Part shown: positions 1 to 9,464 of the stretch, piece after piece
Position numbering within the stretch: the stretch's first letter is position 1
Layout of the letters: each line of letters begins with the position of its first letter
From: Anaerospora hongkongensis
Lineage (GTDB): Bacteria > Bacillota > Negativicutes > Sporomusales > DSM-15969
Direction of reading: 5' to 3'
Assembly: GCF_004339805.1 (NCBI RefSeq)
Contig: NZ_SLUI01000014.1
Span: forward strand, 1-64,000
Length of the DNA stretch: 64,000 nucleotides
Made by a program: the position numbers and the translations under genes
Notes under the pieces: generated by a model
Database searches by the model: none
The model's input: the letters and a program-made list of their open reading frames with translations, nothing else
What the model was told of the DNA's origin: nothing

Positions 1-11
1 CGCTGATTAGC

Positions 12-45
12 AAAAAGCACTTACGAATGTGAGTGCTTTTTTGTT
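12..45 (+). terminator. intrinsic terminator of an upstream gene
   Basis: A 13-bp stem (12-24 with 29-41, one G-T pair) closes a GAAT loop and runs into a T-rich tract. It presumably ends transcription of a gene lying to the left of the window. Confidence 0.75.
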
Positions 46-84
46 TTGTGTAAAATGGCGAGTCAGAATGATGCGTAAAGGCCC

Positions 85-159
85 GGCAGAGGGAGAGCCA
101 TTGCAACGCTCCGACGCTGTCGCTTAATCTACGCTAATGCAACGGCGCTCCCCCCCGCC
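85..159. repeat. large imperfect palindrome in a gene-free stretch
   Basis: Positions 91-104 and 139-152 form a 14-bp stem with two mismatches. The outer GGC (85-87) and GCC (157-159) can extend it past an internal loop. The rest of the gene-free stretch 46-359 shows no convincing gene; the ribosome binding site AAGGAGG of the next gene lies near 344-350. I saw no second copy of the palindrome in the window. It could be a dispersed repeat or a structured leader RNA. Confidence 0.45.
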
Positions 160-359
160 TTGTCACAATAAAGTGTATATAGCAGAATTTTAATTGGATA
201 CCACATTGTTAGTGGTCTTTTTTATGATAAAAGAAGGTAAAAGATGAATTTTTTGGGTACTTTGCTGAACCGCAATCGTGGCAATATACCCCTGTTATTA
301 ATTTTCTTATTCGGCGCACAATAACAATATAGTTAAGTTTTAATAAGGAGGCGGACAAG

Positions 360-1883
360 ATGTCGGAATACAAAGGACGCTTAACATATGCCAAAGGTAC
401 GTATGTTGAATTTGTTGTTGCTCCTGACCAGGATGTTGATTTCGGCGATATACTGGTCGTGGAAGGGAAAAACAATGACCGTTTTTATATACGTGCTTAC
501 GATTTTAAAGTCAAATCCCGCTGGTCTGGTCTTAATAATGTTGGCTATTTAATGAGTAAACTTGATGACAGCGGCCAGGTCGCAAATCAGGAAGAGCTTG
601 ATTTTTATTTAGGTGGCAATCATACCGTTAAAATCGGTATGGCTGAACAGCTGTGTTATGCTGATGGACAAGGAAGTCTCTTTAATCCCAAAACCTGCCC
701 GGATTTCTTCTGTGAAGTGCGGGGATTAGCGACTGATGATACGGAATTGTTATCCGAAATGAAAGGGGACTTGGAAATTGGCTTTTTAAAATCAGGCAGA
801 GGCGTATTGGAGCTGCCGGTAGGGATATATGGTTCCAAAGCCATTACTGAGCATCTTGGTATTTTTGGCACAACGGGTGCCGGAAAAAGTAATTTAGTTA
901 AAGTGTTGGCAAGCTCAATGATTAATAATCAGAAATACGGTTTATTAATATTTGATGTTCATAATGAATACTACCGGGACTTATCGAATCATCCTCTGGC
1001 AAAAGACCGGTTGTCTGTATATAATACGAATCCTCAGGCAGAGCATGTACATCGCCTGACGGTAAATACACAGGAAGTTGACCCTGAAGATATTACGGCC
1101 TGTGCAACTTTTACCGAACCACAGCTGGATGCAATATACAAATTATCCTCTGTATGGCAGGATAAGTGGATGGATTATATTCTGCAATACGATGTTGCTG
1201 ATATTATTGAAGAACTGGCAGGCTGCACAGGACAGAAGTTCCAGTCCCGCACAATCAGCAAGATTAAAAGTATTTGCTGGAATCTGGAACAAGAATTAAA
1301 TATTAAAGCAGACCAGGAGACGGTAATTGGGCAGATGCTTACCGATTTAGAACAGGGGAAAGTGGTTCTGGTTGAACTAAAGAATATATCACCAGTTGGT
1401 GAGCAGGCGTTGTCGACATTGCTTTCAAAAAAGCTGCTGCAAAATTATGCTTCAAAAACAGAGGCAGAGCGCAGCCAGATCACCCCTGTACTCATTGTGC
1501 TGGAAGAAGCACACCGCTTTTTGGGGAAAAAGGAGCATACAAGCAATAATGTGTTTGCAAGGCTGGTCAGCGAAGCCCGCAAGTTTAATTTGGGACTGTG
1601 CGTTGTAGATCAGCAGCCCAGATTGCTGGCTGACAAAGTGTTGTCACAGCTCAATACGCTGTTTATTCTTGGTCTGGCATCGAAAGCTGATCGGAGCAAG
1701 CTGGAGTCTATGTGCCGCAAGGATATTTTGCAGCAGCGCAACGAAATCAAAAACCTTGATTGCGGGGAAATGATTGTTGCAACAAACTATATGCGTTTTG
1801 CCGCACCTGTGAAAGTGCATAAATTTGAAGACTTCATCAGTTCTGCAAATGTGCAGATGCCCTCAATGTTTCCTTTAGCCTAA
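360..1883 (+). CDS. HerA-like ATP-binding protein (DUF87 family)
   Basis: This 507-residue protein carries a Walker A motif GTTGAGKSN near residue 170 and a Walker B-like motif LIVLEEAHRF near 377. That layout is typical of the HerA/DUF87 hexameric ATPases, which translocate DNA and often act with NurA-type nucleases. The N-terminal 150 residues are probably the small beta-barrel domain common in these proteins. The ATG follows AAGGAGG at good spacing. The gene stands alone between terminators, with no nurA partner beside it, so its substrate is not shown by context. Assignment to the superfamily is firm; the cellular role is inferred. Confidence 0.85.
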   Translation: MSEYKGRLTYAKGTYVEFVVAPDQDVDFGDILVVEGKNNDRFYIRAYDFKVKSRWSGLNNVGYLMSKLDDSGQVANQEELDFYLGGNHTVKIGMAEQLCYADGQGSLFNPKTCPDFFCEVRGLATDDTELLSEMKGDLEIGFLKSGRGVLELPVGIYGSKAITEHLGIFGTTGAGKSNLVKVLASSMINNQKYGLLIFDVHNEYYRDLSNHPLAKDRLSVYNTNPQAEHVHRLTVNTQEVDPEDITACATFTEPQLDAIYKLSSVWQDKWMDYILQYDVADIIEELAGCTGQKFQSRTISKIKSICWNLEQELNIKADQETVIGQMLTDLEQGKVVLVELKNISPVGEQALSTLLSKKLLQNYASKTEAERSQITPVLIVLEEAHRFLGKKEHTSNNVFARLVSEARKFNLGLCVVDQQPRLLADKVLSQLNTLFILGLASKADRSKLESMCRKDILQQRNEIKNLDCGEMIVATNYMRFAAPVKVHKFEDFISSANVQMPSMFPLA

Positions 1884-1888
1884 GGATT

Positions 1889-1931
1889 AACAAAACACTC
1901 ATGCTGCAGCAGACAGCATGAGTGTTTTGTT
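1889..1931 (+). terminator. terminator after the HerA-like gene
   Basis: A perfect 18-bp inverted repeat (1889-1906 with 1914-1931) with a 7-nt loop starts 6 bases after the stop codon and ends in a T-rich arm. Confidence 0.85.
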
Positions 1932-1959
1932 GTGTAAGTGCCAACTTTTCTAATGGAAA

Positions 1960-1988
1960 GTATGAAACGTATAGCTTACGCATACATT
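1960..1988 (+). promoter_or_regulatory. candidate sigma-E-type sporulation promoter for yqfC-yqfD
   Basis: CATACATT at 1981-1988 fits the known sigma-E -10 consensus CATACANT. A weaker -35-like GTATGAA lies 14 bases upstream. The downstream genes are yqfC and yqfD, and yqfD belongs to the sigma-E regulon in B. subtilis. The -10 match is seen directly; its use is inferred. Confidence 0.5.
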
Positions 1989-2012
1989 TTTATTATGAAG
2001 GGGAGGAGTGTC

Positions 2013-2288
2013 ATGCGCAGACAGAAGGGAATCTTACAAAATATTGCACAGAGACTGGATATTCCACAAGATATCGTGCTTGATCTGCCGCGCATTACCA
2101 TGCTAGGCAATAAGCAGCTATTGATTGAAAACCATAAAGGAATTATTGAGTATACCTCTTCACTGGTACGCGTCAAATTAAACCAGGGGGAATTATATGT
2201 TCACGGCCAAAATTTGTTGTTAGGTAATTTGCAGACCGAGCAGATTTTAATCGAGGGGACCATTGCGGAGGTCAAATATGACACCTAA
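2013..2288 (+). CDS. yqfC: sporulation protein YqfC
   Basis: This 91-residue protein matches the small YqfC sporulation family in size, in its content (for example DLPRITMLGN near residues 22-31) and in standing directly before yqfD. I chose the ATG at 2013 because GGGGAGGAG precedes it with normal spacing; an upstream in-frame ATG at 1938 would add 25 residues that do not look like the family and would lie upstream of the putative promoter. The gene overlaps yqfD by 11 bases, so the two are probably translationally coupled. The molecular role of YqfC is unknown; it is linked to the sporulation mother cell. Confidence 0.88.
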   Translation: MRRQKGILQNIAQRLDIPQDIVLDLPRITMLGNKQLLIENHKGIIEYTSSLVRVKLNQGELYVHGQNLLLGNLQTEQILIEGTIAEVKYDT

Positions 2289-3501
2289 GTTAAAAAAATA
2301 TATAAATGGCAGTGTCAAAATATGTATTAGGGGAGCTATGCCGGAGAAGTTTATCAATTTGTGTGTGGCGGAACAAATTTATTTATGGGGATTGTCCAAA
2401 GAAAATGAAGATATATATGCCTGGATCGAATTAGGAGATTTTTATCGTATTCGTCCGCTGGTTAGAAGAAGCGGTACGCGGGTAACGGTAAAGGCTTATC
2501 GCGGCTGGCCTTTTTTTTCTAAGAAAATCTGGCGCCGCAAAATGCTGGTTTTGGGAGCCATTATGTGTCTTATTACAATACAAATTTTGGCTTCTTATAT
2601 CTGGTTTATCGATGTAGTGGGGACAAAAGCGACGTCACCGCTGAAAATTTCGGCGGTAGCGCAGGAGTTTGGATTAAAACCGGGCGTTTTGAAAGATACT
2701 ATTCAATCAAAGAAAATTGAGAATGCTATTTTGATCGCAATTCCCGAGGTTTCCTGGGTAAGTATCAATTTTACCGGTACAAGAGTAGTCATTGAGGTGG
2801 TAGAGAAGACACTGCCCAAGCAGGATGATAAAGCACCGGCGAATATTGTATCCGACAGAGATGGGATTATTACAGAAATCATCGCTTTGGCCGGGCAGCC
2901 GGCAGTGAAAAAAGGGGATACGGTTAGAAAGGGGGACATACTCATTAAGGGGGTTGCACCTGTGATTACGCCCACTACCCCTGATCAGCCGGCTCAGCCG
3001 GTACCGCAAACTGCTCCGGCTCAACTGGTAAAAGCCAGCGGAATTGTGAAGGCCCGCGTATGGTACGAGAGCTATGGAGAAGCGGCTTTGCAGCAAACCA
3101 TAAAAGAAAGAACCGGCAGGCAGGAAATGGAAGTTCTTCTTCATTTAGGTGGTTATGAAATGGCGTTAAAAAGAGCACCTCAGCCTCCATTTGAACTGTA
3201 TGAAAGTGAGATCACGCACAAAAGACTGCCTCAATGGAGGAATAGCCAGTTATTTGTCGAATCTACAATACAGGTATATCATGAGCTGCAAGCTTTCTCA
3301 CAGGAAATATCTATTGAGCAGGCGCGTGATGAGGCTAAGGCACGGGCATTGCAGTCGGTACAGCAAATTATACCGGAGAGCGCGCAAATTTTAGCACGGA
3401 ATATAGAGATATTAAAACTGAATGAACCGAATTTAGTACGGATTAAAGTTGGTGTAGAAACAGTAGAGGACATTGGAATCAGTCAAATGATTAGCCAATA
3501 G
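2278..3501 (+). CDS. yqfD: sporulation protein YqfD
   Basis: This 407-residue protein has the YqfD layout: a cytoplasmic N-terminal part, one membrane segment at residues 89-111, and a large outer domain. That domain includes a Pro/Gln-rich stretch near residues 238-252. YqfD is required for efficient sporulation in B. subtilis and is made in the mother cell. The start at 2278 follows GCGGAGG and overlaps the end of yqfC; a start 15 bases upstream is possible but less well placed. phoH follows after 16 bases. Family assignment is firm from order and topology; the biochemical role is unknown. Confidence 0.9.
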   Translation: MTPKLKKYINGSVKICIRGAMPEKFINLCVAEQIYLWGLSKENEDIYAWIELGDFYRIRPLVRRSGTRVTVKAYRGWPFFSKKIWRRKMLVLGAIMCLITIQILASYIWFIDVVGTKATSPLKISAVAQEFGLKPGVLKDTIQSKKIENAILIAIPEVSWVSINFTGTRVVIEVVEKTLPKQDDKAPANIVSDRDGIITEIIALAGQPAVKKGDTVRKGDILIKGVAPVITPTTPDQPAQPVPQTAPAQLVKASGIVKARVWYESYGEAALQQTIKERTGRQEMEVLLHLGGYEMALKRAPQPPFELYESEITHKRLPQWRNSQLFVESTIQVYHELQAFSQEISIEQARDEAKARALQSVQQIIPESAQILARNIEILKLNEPNLVRIKVGVETVEDIGISQMISQ

Positions 3502-3517
3502 GGGAGGCCATGCTTCA

Positions 3518-4486
3518 TTGCAGCAAAATTCAATACAAAGGAAGATTAGTTTTGCAGATAATCAGGAAGCTATAGCAATTTTAGGGCGTAATGACGAAAA
3601 CTTCCGGATTATTACAGAAAATTTTACCAGCAGACTTACCAGCCGGGGAGATGAAATTACTGTCAGTGGCAGCCAGGAGGAAGTAGAACAGATCAAGCGT
3701 GTTTTTGAACAGTTGCTTTTTTTACATAGAGAAGGTAATCTGATTACTGCGCATGACGTTCATTATAGTATTCGCATGGTAAAAGGCGGACAAAGTGATG
3801 GCTTGCAGCAAATGGTTGCCGAAACTGTACTGGTAACTGCCAAGGGGCGGCAGGTCAAGCCGAAGACGCTGGGGCAGAAGGCATATTTTGATTCTATCCG
3901 GGCTAATCCGATTACCTTTGGAATAGGACCGGCCGGAACAGGGAAAACTTATCTTGCAGTGGCAATGGCAGTTTTTTCCTTGAAAAACAGAGAGGTTGAG
4001 AGGATTATCCTTACCCGTCCGGCAGTGGAAGCTGGTGAAAAGCTGGGGTTTCTTCCCGGGGATTTGCAGGAAAAGATTGACCCTTATTTAAGGCCAATCT
4101 ATGATGCATTGTACGATGTTTTAGGTGTAGAAACTTTTCAAAAATACATGAGTAAAAACATTATTGAAGTGGCACCACTTGCTTACATGCGCGGTCGTAC
4201 ATTAGACGACGCTTTTATTATCTTAGACGAAGCGCAAAATACTACGCCCGAGCAAATGAAGATGTTTTTGACACGTATGGGCTTTGGCTCAAAAATGGTG
4301 GTAAATGGTGATATTACACAGGTTGATCTTCCAAATGGCAATAAATCAGGATTAAAGCATGCCCAGCAGGTGCTGGCAGGGGTACGGGGTATCGGAATGG
4401 TTGAGATGACAGAAAGTGATGTTGTCCGGCATGAAATGGTTGCCCGTATCATTCGGGCCTATGAACGGTTTGGACAAGAAAAGTGA
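3518..4486 (+). CDS. phoH: PhoH family ATPase
   Basis: The 322-residue protein contains a P-loop GPAGTGKTYLA near residue 138 and a Walker B motif FIILDEAQNT near 232, the hallmark of the PhoH/YbeZ family. The N-terminal 100 residues fit the KH-like part. PhoH proteins are thought to act with the endoribonuclease YbeY in RNA metabolism, and ybeY lies two genes downstream here. The start is TTG at 3518, about 10 bases after GGGGAGG; the ATG at 3510 is in another frame. It lies between yqfD and pgpH as in B. subtilis. Confidence 0.93.
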   Translation: MQQNSIQRKISFADNQEAIAILGRNDENFRIITENFTSRLTSRGDEITVSGSQEEVEQIKRVFEQLLFLHREGNLITAHDVHYSIRMVKGGQSDGLQQMVAETVLVTAKGRQVKPKTLGQKAYFDSIRANPITFGIGPAGTGKTYLAVAMAVFSLKNREVERIILTRPAVEAGEKLGFLPGDLQEKIDPYLRPIYDALYDVLGVETFQKYMSKNIIEVAPLAYMRGRTLDDAFIILDEAQNTTPEQMKMFLTRMGFGSKMVVNGDITQVDLPNGNKSGLKHAQQVLAGVRGIGMVEMTESDVVRHEMVARIIRAYERFGQEK

Positions 4487-4498
4487 GATGATTAATTT

Positions 4499-6688
4499 AT
4501 GATATCGGTTAATAAACTGCGGGGATTCTTTGGGCAGCCTGCGAGTATGTATGCCAGGCCGTTAGTGCGCCGAATTATTCTCTGCTTTGCTTTTTTTTCG
4601 CTTTTTATGTTAATCTTGTCGGCCGAATTTATACCTGACAAGGTATCGTTGCAGGTTGGACAGGTTAGTGATCGTGATGTTGTATCACCGCGGACAGTCT
4701 CGTATGTTGATACAGCTAAGACGAAGCAGCTGGAAGCAGAAGTTCTTGCCAGCGTACCAAACGTTTATGATTTAGATGTGAGCGTCATGACGAAAGCGGA
4801 AGAAAGCATTGCCGGCATATTTCGTGCGGCCAGGGGGATTGTATCCGATAAAAACCTGACTACTGCAGAGCTGCGTGTGGAAAAACTGCAAAGCAGTTTG
4901 CCTGTAACTTTGCCTGCAGCCGCTATTCAGGGCATGGCAAATCTTGATGAAACGACGCTTTCCAGGACGGAAGAATTTACCCGCAATATATTGCGTAAGT
5001 ATTTGCAGCGTGGTATCCGGGATGATGATCTGGACAGTGCGCTTAAGCAAGTTGTCATGGAAACAGAAAAGAGTGAATTAGGGGATCACGCTGAAGCGGT
5101 GGTAGCCGCTATCAGCCAAAACCTGCTTCGTCCTAATTTTATTATGAATGTCCGGGAAACGGATAAACGCAAGCAGTCTGCCCTTGCAAGTGTAGAGCCT
5201 GTCCGTCTGTCTGTTAAAAAAGGGCAGGTACTGGTGCGCACTGGTGATGTCGTTACCGTAGAACAGCTTCAGGCGATGGAAGAGCTTGGATTATACGCTG
5301 GGCAGGTTAATCAACTGCGTATCTTTGGACTAGCGGTTTTTGTAATCACCGTTATGGCCTTAACCTTAGGATACCTTTATAAATATGTCCGCCATGTGTA
5401 TGAAAATGATTTGCATTTGGTACTTCTTGGCTTCATTATGCTGATTACCTTATTTCTGGGTAAGGCAGCCCATTATTATTCCGATTTTGCTGCTCCCATT
5501 GCAGCGGGAGCGCTGTTGGTAGCAATTCTTATTGATTCGCGGGTAGGTCTGCTGACCGGTATCATGCTGGGATTACTTTTTGGAGTTATCGTAGATCATG
5601 ATTTGCGGGCAGTAGCAGTGCCGGTAATTGGCAGTATGGTAGGCGTTTACAGTGTCACTAAGGCTTCTCATGGCTACAGCCTTACCAGAGCAGGTGTCTG
5701 GGTAGCGGCAGTTAATTTTCTTGTTATCGGAGCTACCGGGTTTATTCAACAGCTTAATAATACGCAGATCCTGGTGCAAGGTATGCTTGGTGTTTTCAGC
5801 GGCATTGCTTCAGCGGTGATTACGACCGGATTTTTGCCCTATTTGGAGCATGCTTTTAATATTACAACGCCAATTAAGCTGCTCGATTTGGCAAGACCCA
5901 ATCATCCGTTACTGCAGCGTTTGCTTTTGGATGCTCCTGGTACGTATCATCACAGCGTATTGGTTGGCAACCTTGCCGAAACAGCTGCTGACGCTGTTGG
6001 CGCTGACCCTGTTGTTGTGCGGGTTGGTGCGTATTATCATGATATTGGCAAGATTAAGCGTCCCTACTTTTTTGTCGAAAATCAGGCTGATGCCGATAAT
6101 CCGCATGATAAGATCGCCCCTTCATTAAGTACGTTAATTGTGACTTCGCATATTCGCGATGGCGTCGATCTTTGCCGCGATTATAAGCTGCCGCAGGTAA
6201 TCAGTGATATCATTGAACAGCATCATGGAACGACACTAGTGTCTTATTTTTACAAGCGCGCAACGGAGAATGAACATAGCGATTGTATCATTGAAGCCGA
6301 TTTCCGTTATGAAGGGCCCCGTCCCCAATCGAAAGAGGCAGCTTTAATTATGCTGGCAGATGCTTGTGAAGCCGCGGTTCGCTCGCTATCCAAGCGCAAT
6401 GTGAACCGGATTGAAGCTACGGTAAGAAAGATTATCCGTGAGCGCCTGCATGACGGTCAATTAGATGAATGCAATCTGACTTTAAAAGATTTAAATATCA
6501 TCGGAGATGTGTTTATTCGCGTTTTATCCAGTATGTTTCACACCCGTATTGAATATCCAGAGGCTTTGAAAGAGTTGGAGAGGAAGAAAGTTAAGAATGG
6601 AAATAATAGTAAGCCATGTCCTGCAAAAGATGACAGTACTGGATCCATTGGAACAAACTGTGAGGGCAGTATTAAGAAAAGCTGCTGA
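4499..6688 (+). CDS. pgpH: 7TM-HD cyclic-di-AMP phosphodiesterase PgpH (YqfF)
   Basis: This 729-residue protein has one N-terminal membrane segment (about 21-41), a large extracytoplasmic 7TMR-HDED domain, roughly seven membrane helices between about 275 and 465, and a cytoplasmic HD domain from about 480. The HD signature is visible as HHSVLVGN followed by YYHDIGK. The family hydrolyses c-di-AMP to pApA and so controls osmolyte balance and wall growth; a c-di-AMP riboswitch lies at about 41.1 kb. The C-terminus is odd: the frame continues about 30 codons into ybeY, a 92-base overlap, giving a basic, Cys-containing tail that I do not recognise. A one-base shift would stop it just before ybeY. 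The ribosome binding site is weak. Confidence 0.92.
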   Translation: MISVNKLRGFFGQPASMYARPLVRRIILCFAFFSLFMLILSAEFIPDKVSLQVGQVSDRDVVSPRTVSYVDTAKTKQLEAEVLASVPNVYDLDVSVMTKAEESIAGIFRAARGIVSDKNLTTAELRVEKLQSSLPVTLPAAAIQGMANLDETTLSRTEEFTRNILRKYLQRGIRDDDLDSALKQVVMETEKSELGDHAEAVVAAISQNLLRPNFIMNVRETDKRKQSALASVEPVRLSVKKGQVLVRTGDVVTVEQLQAMEELGLYAGQVNQLRIFGLAVFVITVMALTLGYLYKYVRHVYENDLHLVLLGFIMLITLFLGKAAHYYSDFAAPIAAGALLVAILIDSRVGLLTGIMLGLLFGVIVDHDLRAVAVPVIGSMVGVYSVTKASHGYSLTRAGVWVAAVNFLVIGATGFIQQLNNTQILVQGMLGVFSGIASAVITTGFLPYLEHAFNITTPIKLLDLARPNHPLLQRLLLDAPGTYHHSVLVGNLAETAADAVGADPVVVRVGAYYHDIGKIKRPYFFVENQADADNPHDKIAPSLSTLIVTSHIRDGVDLCRDYKLPQVISDIIEQHHGTTLVSYFYKRATENEHSDCIIEADFRYEGPRPQSKEAALIMLADACEAAVRSLSKRNVNRIEATVRKIIRERLHDGQLDECNLTLKDLNIIGDVFIRVLSSMFHTRIEYPEALKELERKKVKNGNNSKPCPAKDDSTGSIGTNCEGSIKKSC

Positions 6689-7091
6689 TGTTTACGGTTT
6701 AACTGAAAATAATGAAGTTAGTCTGGTCTTTTGTGATGATGCCTATATTCAGAACTTAAACCGGGATTACCGTGGCAAAGATCAGCCGACCGATGTACTG
6801 TCCTTTGCTCTCAACGAGGGAGAAGAACCAGAAATTGTTGACGGGCCGGCTCAAGTGCTGCTGGGAGATATTATTATTTCACTAGAGACAGCGGCACGGC
6901 AGGCGGAAGAATATAATCATAGTCTGGAACGTGAAGTTGCCTATCTTACTGTTCATGGTATGCTGCATCTCTTGGGGTATGATCATATGACAGAGGAGGA
7001 TAAGGCGGAGATGAGACTGGAGGAAGAGCATGTCTTATCTTTGCTGGGCATTACCCGTGAAGCCGACAACGAAAACAAAGTCTTTGGTTAA
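6597..7091 (+). CDS. ybeY: endoribonuclease YbeY (rRNA maturation factor)
   Basis: The 164-residue protein carries [11 protein letters not shown] near residues 119-129, the zinc-binding signature H-x3-H-x5-H of YbeY. The family matures 16S rRNA 3' ends and takes part in ribosome quality control. The start ATG follows a good GGAGAGGAAG site and lies inside the extended end of pgpH. dgkA begins inside its 3' end. The neighbours phoH, dgkA, cdd and era give the standard Firmicutes order. Confidence 0.94.
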   Translation: MEIIVSHVLQKMTVLDPLEQTVRAVLRKAADVYGLTENNEVSLVFCDDAYIQNLNRDYRGKDQPTDVLSFALNEGEEPEIVDGPAQVLLGDIIISLETAARQAEEYNHSLEREVAYLTVHGMLHLLGYDHMTEEDKAEMRLEEEHVLSLLGITREADNENKVFG

Positions 7092-7425
7092 ATCGTTTTA
7101 TTTTGCAGTTACAGGATTGGCATATGCATTACGCACACAGCGGAATATGAAAATACACCTGGCGGCAGCTTTGTGTACGGTGGGCTTTGGTTTCCGGTAT
7201 GCCGTTTCTTCTGTAGAATGGCTTATTCTAGTCGTGACTATCATGGCTGTTATTGTTTCAGAATTAATGAATACTGCATTGGAAGCTGTTGTTGATCTGG
7301 CATCACCCGGCATACATCCTTTGGCCAAGACTGCTAAAGATGTCGCAGCCGGGGCGGTACTCATTAGTGCTATTTCAGCTGTGATCATCGGTTGTATTAT
7401 TTTTTACCCGAAAATTTTCAGGTAA
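7030..7425 (+). CDS. dgkA: diacylglycerol/undecaprenol kinase family protein
   Basis: This short membrane protein (131 residues from the ATG at 7030) shows the DgkA motifs [13 protein letters not shown] and [10 protein letters not shown] plus three membrane helices. In Firmicutes these enzymes phosphorylate undecaprenol, recycling the lipid carrier of wall synthesis. The ATG has GGAGG six bases upstream but lies 62 bases inside ybeY. Alternative starts are GTG at 7057 and TTG at 7084, both nearer the usual N-terminus. Position between ybeY and cdd matches other Firmicutes. Confidence 0.9.
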   Translation: MSYLCWALPVKPTTKTKSLVKSFYFAVTGLAYALRTQRNMKIHLAAALCTVGFGFRYAVSSVEWLILVVTIMAVIVSELMNTALEAVVDLASPGIHPLAKTAKDVAAGAVLISAISAVIIGCIIFYPKIFR

Positions 7426-7439
7426 TGGAGACAGTTCTG

Positions 7440-7838
7440 ATGAAGGAATTGATTGAACGGGCCAACCTTGCCCGGAAACAAGCATATGCCCCGTACTCGC
7501 GTTTCGCAGTTGGCTCCGCAGTTCAAACAGCAAGCGGTAAGTTATTTGACGGCTGCAATATTGAAAACTCATCTTATGGTTTGACTATCTGTGCGGAACG
7601 GATTGCGATTTTCAAAGCTGTTTCCGCCGGCGAGCGCAATTTGGAAACAATTGCGGTGGTAGCCGATACGCCAGGACCAACAGCTCCCTGTGGAGCATGC
7701 CGTCAGGTTATGGCTGAGTTTGGCATTAAGACTGTTATTATGTGTAATATCCGGGGCGAAGAGAAGGTGGTAACTTTACAGGAGTTATTGCCCCTGGCAT
7801 TTGGGAATCAAGATTTAGCAGGAGATGGAAATGAATGA
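7440..7838 (+). CDS. cdd: cytidine deaminase
   Basis: From the ATG at 7440 the protein has 132 residues, the usual size of tetrameric Cdd. The zinc and catalytic motifs are CAER (after GLTI) and PCGACRQV. It converts cytidine and deoxycytidine to uridine and deoxyuridine in pyrimidine salvage. GGAG at 7427-7430 supports the 7440 start over in-frame ATGs at 7392 and 7425. The stop overlaps the era start by 4 bases, suggesting coupling. Confidence 0.93.
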   Translation: MKELIERANLARKQAYAPYSRFAVGSAVQTASGKLFDGCNIENSSYGLTICAERIAIFKAVSAGERNLETIAVVADTPGPTAPCGACRQVMAEFGIKTVIMCNIRGEEKVVTLQELLPLAFGNQDLAGDGNE

Positions 7839-8734
7839 GCGCTGTGAATAAAGAATTTAAATCAGGCTTTGTCTCAGTTATAGGACGGCCTAATGTAGGA
7901 AAATCAACGCTGGTAAACAGTATGATCGGGCAAAAAGTGGCTATTATGTCGGACAAGCCGCAGACTACCAGAAATAAAATTTTGTGTGTATTAACAACCG
8001 ATGATGCTCAGGTGTTATTTATTGACACTCCCGGCATTCATAAACCGAAACATAAGCTCGGTGAATATATGGTCCGGACCGCGGAAGCAACCTTACGGGA
8101 AGTGGATGTTGTCTTGTTTGTTGTCGATGCCACGATGAAAAAGGGACCAGGCGAAGAATATATTTTGGAACGGTTGGCGCAAATTAATACGCCGGTTATT
8201 TTGGTGGTTAACAAAATTGATACTGTTCCCAAATCGGCAGTACTGCCAATTATTGAACAGTATACAAAAGTGCGAGAATTTGCAGCAGTTGTTCCAATTT
8301 CTGCCTTGGAGAAGACCAATTTGACAAATCTCTTGGAGGAATTGAAAAACTATCTCGAGCCAGGGCCGCAATATTATCCGACCGATATGATTACGGACCA
8401 GCCAGAACGGTTGGTTATAGCAGAAATGATCCGGGAAAAAGTACTTCATAATACCCGTGAGGAAATACCGCATGCAATTGCTGTTGAAGTAGAGGAAATG
8501 ACGAAACGCAGCAATGATGACTTATATGTACGCGCTGTTATTTATGTTGAACGGGACTCGCAAAAAGGGATTGTCATTGGCGCCGGTGGCCAATTGCTGA
8601 AAGATATAGGCCGTTTAGCCCGGGAAGATATTCAGAATCTGCTTGGTTCGAAGATTTATTTGGATCTGTGGGTGAAGGTAAAAAAAGATTGGCGTAACCG
8701 TGAAGGGATTTTAAAATCTTTCGGTTATGAATGA
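7835..8734 (+). CDS. era: GTPase Era
   Basis: The 299-residue protein has G1 GRPNVGKST (residues 17-25), G3 DTPG, G4 NKID, and a C-terminal KH domain with [11 protein letters not shown]. Era binds 16S rRNA and is needed for 30S assembly. Its ATG overlaps the cdd stop in an ATGA, and a terminator follows, so it probably ends the yqfC-era operon. The nearby ybeY, phoH and recO/yqzL match the Bacillus order. Confidence 0.96.
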   Translation: MSAVNKEFKSGFVSVIGRPNVGKSTLVNSMIGQKVAIMSDKPQTTRNKILCVLTTDDAQVLFIDTPGIHKPKHKLGEYMVRTAEATLREVDVVLFVVDATMKKGPGEEYILERLAQINTPVILVVNKIDTVPKSAVLPIIEQYTKVREFAAVVPISALEKTNLTNLLEELKNYLEPGPQYYPTDMITDQPERLVIAEMIREKVLHNTREEIPHAIAVEVEEMTKRSNDDLYVRAVIYVERDSQKGIVIGAGGQLLKDIGRLAREDIQNLLGSKIYLDLWVKVKKDWRNREGILKSFGYE

Positions 8735-8744
8735 TTTGATCAAA

Positions 8745-8776
8745 GCAAAAACTGCCTGTTATGGCAGTTTTTTTTG
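8745..8776 (+). terminator. terminator after era
   Basis: AAAAACTGCC pairs with GGCAGTTTTT around a short loop and runs into eight T residues. Confidence 0.88.
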
Positions 8777-8816
8777 CTTGATATGGTTAATTTTCCAGTT
8801 GTTTTGTGTGTATTCA

Positions 8817-8846
8817 TTGACCTTAGCGGTTTATCGATGGTATCAT
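8817..8846 (+). promoter_or_regulatory. sigma-A-type promoter for the DUF502 gene
   Basis: TTGACC at 8817-8822 and TATCAT at 8841-8846 are spaced by 18 bases, with the start codon about 20 bases further on. Confidence 0.6.
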
Positions 8847-8864
8847 TTGTAAGAGAGGTGAATT

Positions 8865-9452
8865 ATGAAGTGGGTTTCTAAGTATTTTATCAATGGCTTA
8901 ATTGTCGTTGTTCCTTTTGCGATTACCGTTTTTGTTGTTTTGCAAATATTTTCTTTTGCCGAGAGTATGCTTGGCCGGCATTTGCCGATTCATTTCCCGG
9001 GAATAGGTTTGGTGGCCGTTATCTTATTAATTTTTGTAGTCGGCTGGCTGTCATCCCATTGGGCCTTGAAACAGTTGCTGGTACTAGGCGAACGTCTGGT
9101 TGGTACAATTCCAATTGTTAAGTTTATCTATAATAGTGTCAAGCAGCTTTCTACCGCCGTATTTGAATCGCAGCAATTATTTAAGCAGGCGGTTCTGGTA
9201 CCTTATCCGCACCCAGGAGTGAAATCACTTGGTTTCATTATGCCTGACCTTTCCGAGCCTTTTACTTCAAAACTGGATGAAGAGTATGTTTGTGTCTTCA
9301 TTCCTATGAGCCTTAATATGACGGCCGGGTTTAATATTATGGTGCCAAAGAGGGATATAATAATTTTGGATATAGCTGGTGAAAATGCCTTGCAATATGT
9401 ATTGACTGCAGGTGCTGTAATGCCGCGCAGCAATGATGTGCTTAAAGGTTAG
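8865..9452 (+). CDS. DUF502 family membrane protein
   Basis: This 195-residue protein has two N-terminal membrane helices (about 8-28 and 45-66) and a soluble C-terminal half with the segment PMSLNMTAGF near residues 147-156, typical of DUF502. No function is established for the family in bacteria. The ATG follows AGAGAGGTG. It is probably cotranscribed with the CNNM/CBS gene that begins within about 15-40 bases, so a role at the membrane together with that transporter-like protein is possible but only inferred. Confidence 0.85.
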   Translation: MKWVSKYFINGLIVVVPFAITVFVVLQIFSFAESMLGRHLPIHFPGIGLVAVILLIFVVGWLSSHWALKQLLVLGERLVGTIPIVKFIYNSVKQLSTAVFESQQLFKQAVLVPYPHPGVKSLGFIMPDLSEPFTSKLDEEYVCVFIPMSLNMTAGFNIMVPKRDIIILDIAGENALQYVLTAGAVMPRSNDVLKG

Positions 9453-9464
9453 GAGAGATGCGCT

